In this document: positions 55,301 through 63,614 of the stretch, one piece after another
How the letters are laid out: the number at the start of each line of letters is the position of its first letter
Numbering within the stretch: position 1 is the stretch's first letter
Assembly (NCBI RefSeq): GCF_018603885.1
Contig: NZ_JAHGAW010000001.1
Span: 186,001-250,000, forward strand
DNA from: Sphingobium nicotianae
GTDB lineage: Bacteria > Pseudomonadota > Alphaproteobacteria > Sphingomonadales > Sphingomonadaceae
Direction of reading: 5' to 3'
Length of the DNA: 64,000 bases
The notes under the pieces: generated by a model
Seen by the model: the letters and a program-made list of their open reading frames with translations, nothing else
Told to the model about the DNA's origin: nothing
The model's database searches: none
Translations under genes and position numbers: made by a program

Positions 55301-57037
55301 ATGCGTTTCAACGATCTTCTGAGCACCGTGCTCGCCAATATGGGCGAGGGGACGGGCGCAACGGTGACTCGTTGGCGTCAATGCATTGATTTACTTGCAC
55401 AATATGACGTTTCGGGCGCGCATAGCGCCAATGCGCTTGCTCCGGAGGACCGCGACTCGATCCTTGGCATGATCGAGGACATGCGCGCGCGCCTCAGCGC
55501 CGATCAGCGCATCGCCTCCATTGCCGAGCTGGGCTCGCGCTTGCGTTCGCCGAGCCTTGTGCGCTTGCTGGCGCAGGATCATCCCTCGCTCGTCTCCTCG
55601 ATGATGGCCAATGTCCGTCTCACCGATGCCGACTGGGCTGCGATCATTCCGGATCTCGGCCCGCTTGCGCGCAGCGTCCTGCGCCGGCGGACCGACCTGG
55701 GTGAGCGCACGCAGGCGGCGCTGCGCCAGTTCGGCAATATCGACATGGCGTTGCCCTCGCTCGTCGCCATTCTCGAAACGAGCACGTCCACGGTGATCCC
55801 GATCGATCGGCCGCTGGTCGCGGCGAACACCGATCTGGCGGATGAGGCGCCTGTTCGCTTGCCGGACGAACCGAGCCAGATCGGCCGCATCGTCGCGCAG
55901 ATCGAGCGCTTCACCGAGGCGCGCGGCCATCGCCAGGATGACGCGGGGCTGGCCCCCTCGCCCGAGATGGCGCCACCTCCCGAGCCCGCTCCGGTCAATG
56001 CCTTCACCTTCGAAGCCGACCCCTCGGGCCTCATCACGCTTGCCACCGGCGCCCCGCGCAGTGCGGCCATCGGCCTCAGCATCGGCATGCCGGAGCTCGA
56101 CAGCCGTCACGGTGCCGACGGCTTGGCCCTTGGCGCGTTTCGCCGCAGGGCGGCCTTCGAGAATGCCCGGTTCGCCATCGGCGAGGGCCTGCTAGAAGGG
56201 GAGTGGCGCATGTCCGCCGAACCCCGCTTCGATCGCGCGACGGGGCGGTTCACCGGCTATGCCGGCGCGGCCCGGCGCGAGTTTCCGCACGAAAGCCTGG
56301 TCCGGTCGGCACCGGCATCGGGCGGGCACGGCTGGGCCGGCCTGTCCGCGACCAGCACACGTCAGCTCATTCATGAGCTGCGCACGCCACTCAACGCCAT
56401 TCAGGGCTATGCCGAGATGATCGAGAGCCAGCTCGTCGGCCCGGTCACTGACGAATATCGGGATATGGCCCGCCGCATCCTCGCCGACGCGCATGCGCTG
56501 CTCGCCACCTTTGACGATCTCGACATGGCGAGCCGGATCGAGCGGGGCGATCATTTCGCGGCGGACGAGCGCATCGATCTGGAAGCGGCCGTCCACTCGG
56601 TCATCGGCTCGTTCGCGCAAGGCGGCGATCCACGGATCGACGTCATGATCACCGAGCCCTTGCCTGGCATCGGCGGCGATCGCGGTCAGATCGAGCGGAT
56701 GCTGGGCCATCTCATCCGCGCCGGTCGCGCGGCGCTTGCAGGGGACGAGCGGCTGGACGTGCGGCTCGCCACCAACCCGGGGGGCGGCTCGGTGAGCATC
56801 GTCATGCAGCGCCCGCGGACCCTGCGCGGGATCAGCGACCAGGAGTTGCTCGATAACGGCTATCTGGTCGATCAGAAGCTGAACGACGCGCCGGCGCTCG
56901 GCCTCGCCTTCACCCTCAAGCTGGTGCGCGGGATCGCCCAGCATCTGGGTGGCAGCTTCGAGATTGCACCGGACGCCTTCGGCCTCTTCCTGCCGGTCAT
57001 GCCGGCCGCCGAGGGCGAGCAGGAGCATCATCGCTGA
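55301..57037 (+). CDS. Histidine-kinase-like protein with divergent ATPase domain
   Basis: A 578-aa soluble protein. An acidic and PAS-like sensor portion (residues 1-340) leads to a clear HisKA H-box, STRQLIHELRTPLNAIQGYA, with His near 358. The expected catalytic ATPase shows only the G2-like end ALGLAFTLKLVRGIAQHLGG. The N-box would be QIERMLGHLIRAGRAAL, which lacks the usual Asn, and no DxGxG (G1) is visible. It may be a phosphotransfer or pseudo-kinase protein. No response regulator is adjacent, and no membrane segment is seen. Confidence 0.78.
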   Translation: MRFNDLLSTVLANMGEGTGATVTRWRQCIDLLAQYDVSGAHSANALAPEDRDSILGMIEDMRARLSADQRIASIAELGSRLRSPSLVRLLAQDHPSLVSSMMANVRLTDADWAAIIPDLGPLARSVLRRRTDLGERTQAALRQFGNIDMALPSLVAILETSTSTVIPIDRPLVAANTDLADEAPVRLPDEPSQIGRIVAQIERFTEARGHRQDDAGLAPSPEMAPPPEPAPVNAFTFEADPSGLITLATGAPRSAAIGLSIGMPELDSRHGADGLALGAFRRRAAFENARFAIGEGLLEGEWRMSAEPRFDRATGRFTGYAGAARREFPHESLVRSAPASGGHGWAGLSATSTRQLIHELRTPLNAIQGYAEMIESQLVGPVTDEYRDMARRILADAHALLATFDDLDMASRIERGDHFAADERIDLEAAVHSVIGSFAQGGDPRIDVMITEPLPGIGGDRGQIERMLGHLIRAGRAALAGDERLDVRLATNPGGGSVSIVMQRPRTLRGISDQELLDNGYLVDQKLNDAPALGLAFTLKLVRGIAQHLGGSFEIAPDAFGLFLPVMPAAEGEQEHHR

Positions 57038-57131
57038 GCTTGCCCGCACCCACCTGCCAGGCTTAAGCCGACGGCAGGAATTTGCTGCTAGAGGGACGGC
57101 CAGAAGTCCCGCTTCCCAGGCAAAGGCGCGC

Positions 57132-58139
57132 ATGTCGATGGCATCATCTGCGGCAAATCTGCTCGACCGTCCGCCCGCCGCGGCTGCGATCGCCTGGCCG
57201 CCCGCGATGGGCCGTCGCTTCATGCTGTGGATCGACACGGAGGAGGAGTTCGATTGGGCGGCGCCATTCAACCGAAACGCGACGCAAGTGAGCGTGACGA
57301 GCGGCATGGCCCGTTTCCAGCGTTTCATCGCCGGGGCGGGGGTCAGGCCCGTCTATGTCACTGATTATGCAGTGATCGAGGACCCCGCCGCCAACGCGCT
57401 GATGCGCGAATGGATCGCCGAAGGTAGCGCCGATATTGGCGCCCATCTTCACCCCTGGGTCACCCCACCACACCAGGAAGAAGTAAATAATTTCAATAGC
57501 TATTCCGGCAATCTTCCGCCGGCGCTTGAACGCGCCAAGCTGATCGCGCTGCGCAATCGCATTGAGGAACGGCTGGGCATCCGGCCGATTGCCTATCGCG
57601 CCGGGCGCTACGGCGTGGGCGCCCATACCGCAGCGCTCCTCGAAGAGGCCGGCTTCCGCATCGACAGCTCGGTGCGCAGCCGGTTCGACTATCGCGGCCA
57701 GCACGGCCCGGATTTCACTGGAATGCCGCTGCATCCCTATCGGGCCGGTCCTCAAGGCAAGCTGATCGAGTTGCCGCTCTCCACGGCCTATGTCGGGCAT
57801 CTCGGCCATTGGGGCGAGAAACTCCTGCCGCGCCTGCAGCGCGCCTGGCGCCTTTCCGGAGCCTTTTCGCGCTCCGGCCTCCTCGCGCGCGTGCCGCTCA
57901 CTCCCGAAGGCGTGAGCGCGACCGAATGCTGCGCGGCGATCGACAGCCTGATCGCGGAGGACGTGCCCGTGCTTAGCTTGTCCTTCCATTCCCCGACGCT
58001 CGAGGCAGGCCATACGCCCTATACGCGCTCCCCCGCCGATATTGAAGGTTTCTACCGCTGGTGGGACACGGTGCTGGCCCATCTTGCGCGCCGGAACATC
58101 CGTCCGCTCAGCCAGGACGAGCTGCTCGCCGCGATATGA
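57132..58139 (+). CDS. Polysaccharide-deacetylase-like (WalW type) protein
   Basis: A 335-aa protein of the NodB/WalW-like carbohydrate esterase fold. Metal and catalytic-type motifs: MLWIDTEEEFDWAAPF, GAHLHPWVTPPH, AYRAGRYGVGAHTAALLEEA (in part), and LSLSFHSPTLEAGHTPYT. Such genes occur in exopolysaccharide and cell-surface contexts. The start at 57132 is behind GGCGCGC. It lies 94 bp after the histidine-kinase-like gene on the same strand. Confidence 0.82.
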   Translation: MSMASSAANLLDRPPAAAAIAWPPAMGRRFMLWIDTEEEFDWAAPFNRNATQVSVTSGMARFQRFIAGAGVRPVYVTDYAVIEDPAANALMREWIAEGSADIGAHLHPWVTPPHQEEVNNFNSYSGNLPPALERAKLIALRNRIEERLGIRPIAYRAGRYGVGAHTAALLEEAGFRIDSSVRSRFDYRGQHGPDFTGMPLHPYRAGPQGKLIELPLSTAYVGHLGHWGEKLLPRLQRAWRLSGAFSRSGLLARVPLTPEGVSATECCAAIDSLIAEDVPVLSLSFHSPTLEAGHTPYTRSPADIEGFYRWWDTVLAHLARRNIRPLSQDELLAAI

Positions 58140-58196
58140 CCGGCATGTCGATGCTTGCCAATGGGGGAGGGGGCGGGCTAACGCCTGCCTCCGGTG

Positions 58197-58272
58197 GGGC
58201 CTGTAGCTCAATGGTTAGAGCTGGCCGCTCATAACGGCTAGGTTGCGGGTTCGAGTCCTGCCGGGCCCACCA
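58197..58272 (+). tRNA. tRNA with CAT anticodon (elongator Met or Ile2)
   Basis: A 76-base gene with acceptor GGGCCTG/CGGGCCC, anticodon loop CTCATAA (CAT) and encoded CCA. The paired first base G-C excludes the initiator. Elongator Met and the lysidine-modified Ile2 cannot be told apart with confidence here. Confidence 0.9.
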
Positions 58273-58613
58273 TCATTAGCGGCAGTCTCCCGCCCAGAGA
58301 AAGGGCCCTCCGATAACGGACGGCCCGATCTGTTCTTCTGCGCAGCAGGCTAAACGTTTGGCGGCTGGCCTGGTGCGCGTGTTGGCCGGGTCACTGGTTC
58401 TGGCTTGCCATTTTCGGTTTCTTCTCTCTGCCGTTATGCGGCCTGCGGGCTATTCCGGCGACGGCATGTGCTACTTCCCAAACAAGCAAGCGCGCGATGG
58501 GCCGGCGTGCGACCGTGCCCATAGAAATATCCCTTATCACATTAAATATAACGCCCTAAGCTCGGGGCGCACGACGACAAGTTCAAAGAAACAAGCGGGC
58601 CCGGAGAGCGTTG
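58273..58613. other. Intergenic region before the MFS gene
   Basis: Besides the hairpin at 58303 I see no supported gene. A frame at 58358-58621 lacks conserved features. AT-rich TTATCACATTAAATATAACG near 58532 is a plausible promoter for the MFS-amidohydrolase genes. Confidence 0.35.
58303..58326 (+). terminator. Hairpin after the CAT tRNA
   Basis: GGGCCCTCCG pairs with CGGACGGCCC across an ATAA loop with one mismatch. It is followed by a pyrimidine-rich GATCTGTTCTTCTG and likely ends the tRNA transcript. Confidence 0.5.
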
Positions 58614-60008
58614 ATGACTGATGTTGCGAATGTGCCTGCGGCGGACCTTGGGACCGGGGAGGCGCCCGCGGTCGCCGCGACGCCCGAGAGCCAGCCATGG
58701 CCACCGCGCCGGGACGCGAACTATTCGCTCTTCTGCATGACCATCGTCGTCATGTTCACGGTGCTCGATCGCAGCGTGATGTCGCTGCTGATCGATCCGA
58801 TCAAGCAGGATTTCGGCATTACCGACACCCAGGCGGCGATCTTGATCGGCGCGGCCTTCTCGCTGCCTTACGGCATTGTCGGTGTCGTGGTCGGGCGACT
58901 TGCGGACACGATGAATCGCCGCAACGTCGTGGCGGCCTCCCTGGCCGTCTGGAGCGCGTTCACCGTCGCGTGCGGCCTGGCGCAAGGATTCGTGAGCCTG
59001 TTGGTTGCGCGCATGGGTATCGGCGCCGGCGAATCCGGCTATGGCCCGGCAAGCTGGTCGATCGCCACCGACAATTGGCCGCGCGAAAAGGTCGCCTTCG
59101 CCACCGCCACCATGGGCATCGGCGCCATGCTCGGCACGGGGCTGGCGCTGTTCCTGGGCGGCGCCGTGCTCCATTTCGTCTCCGGCATGCCGCCCGTGGA
59201 TATCGGCTTTGGCGTGATCCGTCCGTGGCAGTGGACTTTCATCATCGTCGGCGCGCCGGGCCTGATCTGGACGCTCGTCGTGCTGACCAGCAAGGAGCCG
59301 CCGCGCCGCGGCCTTGCCGCCGGAGCCAAAGCGGAGAAAACCCCGGTGGGTGAAACGGTGCGCTGGATCCTCGACGATTGGCGCACCTATTTCGCGGTGA
59401 TCGGCGGCATGGCCATGAAGGCGATGATGCTGGCCGGGCCCGCCACCTGGGGCGCCACCTTCATCCACCGTCAATTCGGCTGGGAGCTCTCCAAGATCGG
59501 CATGATCAGCGGCACGATCACGCTGATCGTGTCTCCCATCGCCCTGATGGCAGGCGCCAAGCTCTCCGAATATTGGACCAAGCAGGGCCGCCAGGACACC
59601 AATCTGCGCATCGTCCTCTATGGCCTGATCGCGGCGATCCCGCTCATGATCATGTCGCCGCTGATGCCCAATCCCTATCTCGTGCTCGCCGTCAATGCGA
59701 TGGCCAGCTTTGTCGGCACCCTCGGCTTTGGCCCCAGCATTGCAGCCTTCCAGGTCATCACGCCCAACCGCATGCGCGGGCAGATCGGCGCGCTTACCCA
59801 GTTCTGCAACAATGTCATCGCCTTCGCGCTGAGCCCGATCATCATCGCGCTGTTCACCGACTATATCTTCCACGACGAAAGCTCGCTCAAATATTCGATG
59901 GTGCTCAATGCCTCGATCATGGGCGCACTTTCGCTGATTATCGTGCTGCAAGGCATGAAGCCCTATGCGCGATCCCATCAGCGCGCACTGCGCGACTTCG
60001 CCAACTGA
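58614..60008 (+). CDS. MFS transporter (aromatic/organic acid type)
   Basis: A 464-aa, twelve-helix MFS protein. Landmarks: MFTVLDRSVMSLLIDPIKQD, GVVVGRLADTMNRRNVVAA, RMGIGAGESGYGPASWSIAT. It resembles spinster and organic-acid carriers, like the 6436 gene. The ATG at 58614 follows GGAGAGCG. It is followed after 37 bases by an amidohydrolase, which suggests uptake of the compound that enzyme works on. Confidence 0.85.
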   Translation: MTDVANVPAADLGTGEAPAVAATPESQPWPPRRDANYSLFCMTIVVMFTVLDRSVMSLLIDPIKQDFGITDTQAAILIGAAFSLPYGIVGVVVGRLADTMNRRNVVAASLAVWSAFTVACGLAQGFVSLLVARMGIGAGESGYGPASWSIATDNWPREKVAFATATMGIGAMLGTGLALFLGGAVLHFVSGMPPVDIGFGVIRPWQWTFIIVGAPGLIWTLVVLTSKEPPRRGLAAGAKAEKTPVGETVRWILDDWRTYFAVIGGMAMKAMMLAGPATWGATFIHRQFGWELSKIGMISGTITLIVSPIALMAGAKLSEYWTKQGRQDTNLRIVLYGLIAAIPLMIMSPLMPNPYLVLAVNAMASFVGTLGFGPSIAAFQVITPNRMRGQIGALTQFCNNVIAFALSPIIIALFTDYIFHDESSLKYSMVLNASIMGALSLIIVLQGMKPYARSHQRALRDFAN

Positions 60009-60045
60009 CGATGGCCGAAAAGCCCGACCAACACGAAAGCCCGGC

Positions 60046-60963
60046 ATGAGCAACAACCTCGAAGCGATCGAGATCATCGACGCACAGATTCACGAGCCCG
60101 CGCCGGGCGCCGCCTGGGACGAGAGCCAGAAGGGGCACATCCATCTCTGGCAGGTCGAGCTGGCCCGCGAGGCGATGGATGCGGCCGGCGTCGACATCGC
60201 GCTGGCCGTCACCAGCGAGCAGTTCATCGAGGTGGCGCACGCGCGCTATCCAGGTCGCTTCCCGGGCGTGCCGGTCATCTTCCACATGGCGCCGGACATG
60301 GCGGCGGCGGTTCGGCGCATCCGGGCCAATCCCGCCATGGTGGCCGCCCGCGCGCTGGTCGGCGACTATGAGAAGGCAATCATGCGGCCGGAGTTCGCCG
60401 CCGGAGCCTATGATCCGCTCTATGCCACGGCCGAGGAAGTCGGCCTGCCGATCTTCAATTCCACCCATGGCGGCTGCGCCAACATGGCGGCTATTGCCGA
60501 GCGGCATCCCAACCTGACACTCATCATCGATCATATCGGCGTAGCCCAGCATCCCAGCTCGCCGCCCGAGGCGATGAGTTGGGCGCCATTCGAGGATCTG
60601 CTGACCCTGGCCAGATATCCCAACGTTCATGTGAAGCTGTGCGGCGCGCCCTTGCTCAGCCAGGAAAATTATCCCTACGAGGACGTCTGGCCCTATCTCG
60701 ACCGGCTGTTCGCCGCCTTCGGGTACGACCGCGTCATGTGGGGCAGCGATTATACGCGCCCGCGCAGCGCCGACCGGCCCCGGGGTGATCGTCCGCGCCG
60801 CCGTGGCATCACCTATGGCGAAAATCTCAACCATCTGCTGCACAGCGACCGGCTCACCTTCGAGCAGAAGAGGCTGGTTCTGGGCGGCAATGTCCGCCGC
60901 CTGTTCAATCTCCCGCCCATCTCGGAGGATTGGCGGCCGACGAACTGGTGGATGTCGCGGTGA
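60046..60963 (+). CDS. Amidohydrolase-family (PF04909) protein
   Basis: A 305-aa metal-dependent hydrolase/decarboxylase-like protein. Landmarks: IEIIDAQIHEPAPG (where family members often have DxHxH, here a single His), STHGGCANMA, LIIDHIGVAQHP, DRVMWGSDYTRPRS. Family members include decarboxylases of aromatic acids. The first HxH is reduced, so metal use is uncertain. Its ATG overlaps the stop of a 12-codon frame (60011-60049), which may only couple translation. Confidence 0.82.
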   Translation: MSNNLEAIEIIDAQIHEPAPGAAWDESQKGHIHLWQVELAREAMDAAGVDIALAVTSEQFIEVAHARYPGRFPGVPVIFHMAPDMAAAVRRIRANPAMVAARALVGDYEKAIMRPEFAAGAYDPLYATAEEVGLPIFNSTHGGCANMAAIAERHPNLTLIIDHIGVAQHPSSPPEAMSWAPFEDLLTLARYPNVHVKLCGAPLLSQENYPYEDVWPYLDRLFAAFGYDRVMWGSDYTRPRSADRPRGDRPRRRGITYGENLNHLLHSDRLTFEQKRLVLGGNVRRLFNLPPISEDWRPTNWWMSR

Positions 60964-61077
60964 TCCGGGAGAGCCGCCGGACTGGGCAGTCGGGGGCGTT
61001 CAATAAAATCTTCCGGTGCGGGCAAATTCGTGCCGGAAGCGCGATTTCCTTAACGTGTGAACCATGTTAGCGATTTG

Positions 61078-61114
61078 GGTTGCGGGCCGAACTCTCTCTC
61101 CTCGGCCCGCAACC
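61078..61114 (+). promoter_or_regulatory. Strong hairpin upstream of the MetE-like gene
   Basis: A 13-bp perfect stem (GGTTGCGGGCCGA and its complement) with an 11-base pyrimidine-rich loop lies 115 bp after the amidohydrolase and 87 bp before the MetE-like gene. A second, 7-bp hairpin (CTTCCGG/CCGGAAG) precedes it. Either a terminator or a leader element is possible. No known riboswitch is recognised. Confidence 0.4.
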
Positions 61115-61200
61115 TTCAGGCTTTTCGACGAGGGCCTGTGCATCAATGAAGCGATGGGCCTGCGTATCCGGCGGGCCGGCAAGTCAAGGGGTGGATCTTT

Positions 61201-62421
61201 ATGAGGCGTTCGACTGATTATTTTCTGAGCAGCCACGGCGGCAACCTTCCGCTGCCGGACAGCCTCGACAAGCTGATCGCCAACGCCAAGGAGAATGAGG
61301 CGGCCATCGCGGCCGAGCTGCCCAAGGCGGTCGACTGGGTCGTCAAGCAGCAGATGGACTGCGGCGTCGATATCATCAACGACGGCGAATATGTGAAGGC
61401 GGCGACGCCCGGCACTTATGCCGGATATATCTATGACCGCATGACCGGCTTCAATTCGGTCGACAGGCCGGCGGGTTGGCAGCCCAAGCGCGCCTTCACC
61501 GCCGAGCGCGACAAGCGCGATTTCCCGGGCTTCTATGAGTCCGGCCTGTGGTTTTCGGGCTCCGGCGGCCAGCAGCGCCCCGGTTTCGCCAAGCCAGGCA
61601 GCGGCGTGCCCGCCTTCATGAACCCTTCGGGCAAGATCCGCGCCTGCAACGAGGCCGTTACCTACAAGGATTATGAGCCAATCAAGAAGGACATCGCCGC
61701 TCTCCAGACGGCGCTTGCCGGCAAGTCCGGTGTCGATGGCTTCATCGCCGCACTCGGCCCGCTCAGCACCGGCGCCGGCATGACCAATCTCCATTACAAG
61801 GATGAGCGGGACTATATGTTCGCCGTCGCTGACGCGGTGCGCGAGGAATATAAGGCGATCACCGACGCCGGCCTGATCGTTCAGATCGACGAGCCGGAAT
61901 TCGCGACCACCTGGATGTTCTATCCCGACTGGTCGGTCGAAGAATATCGCAAGCATCTCGATTTCATGGTCGAGATCATCAATCACGCGCTGCGCGGGCT
62001 GCCGGAAGAGCAAATCCGCTTCCACATGTGCTGGGGATCGGGCCATCGCCCGCACGTCCACGACATCGAGTTTAAGCATATCGTCGACAAGTTGCTGCAG
62101 GTGAACGCGCAGGCTTATTCATTCGAAGCCTCGAACCCGCGTCATGCGCATGAATATCATGTGTTCGAGGATGTGAAGCTGCCCGACGGCAAGATCATCG
62201 TGCCGGGCGTGGTCGGGCACTACACCGATCTGGTCGAGCATCCCGAACTGGTCGCCGAGCGCCTCGTCAACTTCGCCAAGCTGGTCGGCATGGAAAATGT
62301 CCACGCGGGCACCGATTGTGGCATCGGCTCGCGCGTCGGTCATGAAGAGATCGTCTGGGCGAAGCTCAAGGCCATGTCCGAAGGCTGCCGCATCGCCGGA
62401 AAAAGGATGAAGGGCAAGTAA
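61201..62421 (+). CDS. Cobalamin-independent methionine-synthase-like (UROD/MetE C-terminal) protein
   Basis: A 406-aa protein like the C-terminal catalytic half of MetE and the alkyltransferases of that superfamily. Predicted zinc ligands are the His and Cys in RFHMCWGSGHRPH, the Glu in SFEASNPRHAH and the Cys in AGTDCGIGSR. N-terminal MetE homology is absent, so it may be a methyl- or alkyl-transferase for another thiol or a demethylase, not a methionine synthase. It lies near the MFS-amidohydrolase pair on the same strand. Confidence 0.8.
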   Translation: MRRSTDYFLSSHGGNLPLPDSLDKLIANAKENEAAIAAELPKAVDWVVKQQMDCGVDIINDGEYVKAATPGTYAGYIYDRMTGFNSVDRPAGWQPKRAFTAERDKRDFPGFYESGLWFSGSGGQQRPGFAKPGSGVPAFMNPSGKIRACNEAVTYKDYEPIKKDIAALQTALAGKSGVDGFIAALGPLSTGAGMTNLHYKDERDYMFAVADAVREEYKAITDAGLIVQIDEPEFATTWMFYPDWSVEEYRKHLDFMVEIINHALRGLPEEQIRFHMCWGSGHRPHVHDIEFKHIVDKLLQVNAQAYSFEASNPRHAHEYHVFEDVKLPDGKIIVPGVVGHYTDLVEHPELVAERLVNFAKLVGMENVHAGTDCGIGSRVGHEEIVWAKLKAMSEGCRIAGKRMKGK

Positions 62422-62547
62422 GGCTCGACGTTTGTCGGGTTGGACGCGCAAGTCGAGAAGCGTGGATATATTCTGCGTGTCTCGACTTGAGCGACGAACA
62501 GCGCATCGCCATGGGCATTTGCCCCTCGCCCGCGAGGGGCGGCCAAT

Positions 62548-62760
62548 TTAGCTCGGCCTAGCGATCATGAATGCGGTCACCATGTGGTCTTCGCCGGCGG
62601 CCTTATAGACGATCGTGCGTCCCTTCGAGGAGGGCCACATGTCGCCGCGCAAGCTGATGACCGAACAATGCCATGCATCGGCGGCCTGCTTGATCTCGGC
62701 CCACCAGCTGACTTCATTCCGTCCCGGCTTCATCGTGCAAGCGATGGTTTCCGATCTCAT
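62548..62760 (-). CDS. Hypothetical 70-aa protein
   Basis: A small soluble protein (MRSETIACTMKPGRNEVSWW, then AADAWHCSVISLRGDMWPSS). GGGAG stands at the right distance before the ATG at 62760. No family is recognised. It is convergent with the MetE-like gene. Confidence 0.55.
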   Translation of the reverse strand: MRSETIACTMKPGRNEVSWWAEIKQAADAWHCSVISLRGDMWPSSKGRTIVYKAAGEDHMVTAFMIARPS

Positions 62761-62887
62761 TTGTCGCTCCCGATCCGCGGACTATCCGCGCCGTGGCGCG
62801 CGACTGACCCAACCCGGCGCGATGAGGCGCTTGACGGGTCAATAACGGCTTATTGCCGTCCAGCGATCTAAGAAAAATGAACGGAAT

Positions 62888-62964
<77 letters not shown>

Positions 62965-63065
62965 ACGGTCGCCCGCTTAACCGAGCGGAGCGTAGACGGC
63001 AATCTCGCTGATCGAAAGATCGATCAGAAATGACGATGCCGACATGATTATTAGGCCAGACATGA

Positions 63066-63101
63066 TAAGGGCGGCGCCACAATGCGGCACCGCCCTATCA
63101 G
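63066..63101 (-). terminator. Hairpin downstream of the Asn/Ala lipoprotein gene
   Basis: AAGGGCGGCGCC and GGCACCGCCCT form an imperfect GC-rich stem around ACAATGC. No T-run follows on the minus strand. Confidence 0.4.
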
Positions 63102-63127
63102 GTTGCCCGGCCGAAGCCAGTCAGCAA

Positions 63128-63340
63128 TTACTTCGCAGCGTTCGTCGCGTTGGCCATCGCGTTGGTCGCGTTGGCAGCGTTGTCGATCGCATTCGCGGCA
63201 TTGTCGGTCGCGTTGGCGGCGTTCGCCACTTCGTTCACGACGACTTCGTTAGCCGCATTGTTCGTAGCCGCCGGCTTCTCGCCGCACGCAGCCAGGGTCA
63301 TCAGCGCAGCAGCGGCGCATGCCACAGCAAACTTCTTCAT
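63128..63340 (-). CDS. Asn/Ala-repeat lipoprotein
   Basis: A 70-aa lipoprotein: signal MKKFAVACAAAALMTLAAC with lipobox LAAC, then a low-complexity tail of near-repeats (NEVANAANATDNAANAIDNA, in part). It is probably a small envelope protein with little fold of its own. The start at 63340 is the signal-peptide ATG. A hairpin lies beyond the stop (63066-63101). Confidence 0.7.
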   Translation of the reverse strand: MKKFAVACAAAALMTLAACGEKPAATNNAANEVVVNEVANAANATDNAANAIDNAANATNAMANATNAAK

Positions 63341-63614
63341 ATTATTTGGCTCCCATAGCAAAGTGCGTGCTCCACTTAAGGGCACGAGCCGCCCAATTAC
63401 CAAGTGGAGCGGGGAAATCAATAGCTTTATCAACTGGACCAATTAGAAATTCGCCGCGATGCAACAAATTTTCAACAGGCGAACAGGCGTTGGAGGCTTG
63501 CGGTCGGCACGAAAATTCCCCGGTCGTGCAGCCGACATTTGCCAAGCGGGGCGGGCTCGGCTAACCGGGCGCGGATTCTCGCACATTCCGCAAGACCCAA
63601 GAGGACCCTTTTCG

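Noticed and set aside
58358..58621. 87-codon plus frame before the MFS gene
   Set aside because: It overlaps the MFS start, has no ribosome site and no family-like sequence.
58542..60077. 511-codon minus-strand frame
   Set aside because: It is antisense to the MFS gene at 58614, and its His/Asp/Gly-rich composition is typical of such shadows.
60964..61200. SAM or cobalamin riboswitch before the MetE-like gene
   Set aside because: Only plain hairpins are visible; none of the conserved core motifs were recognised.
63128..63260. Short tandem repeats as possible CRISPR
   Set aside because: Units are about 12-24 bp coding Asn/Ala repeats within a lipoprotein frame, with no spacers.
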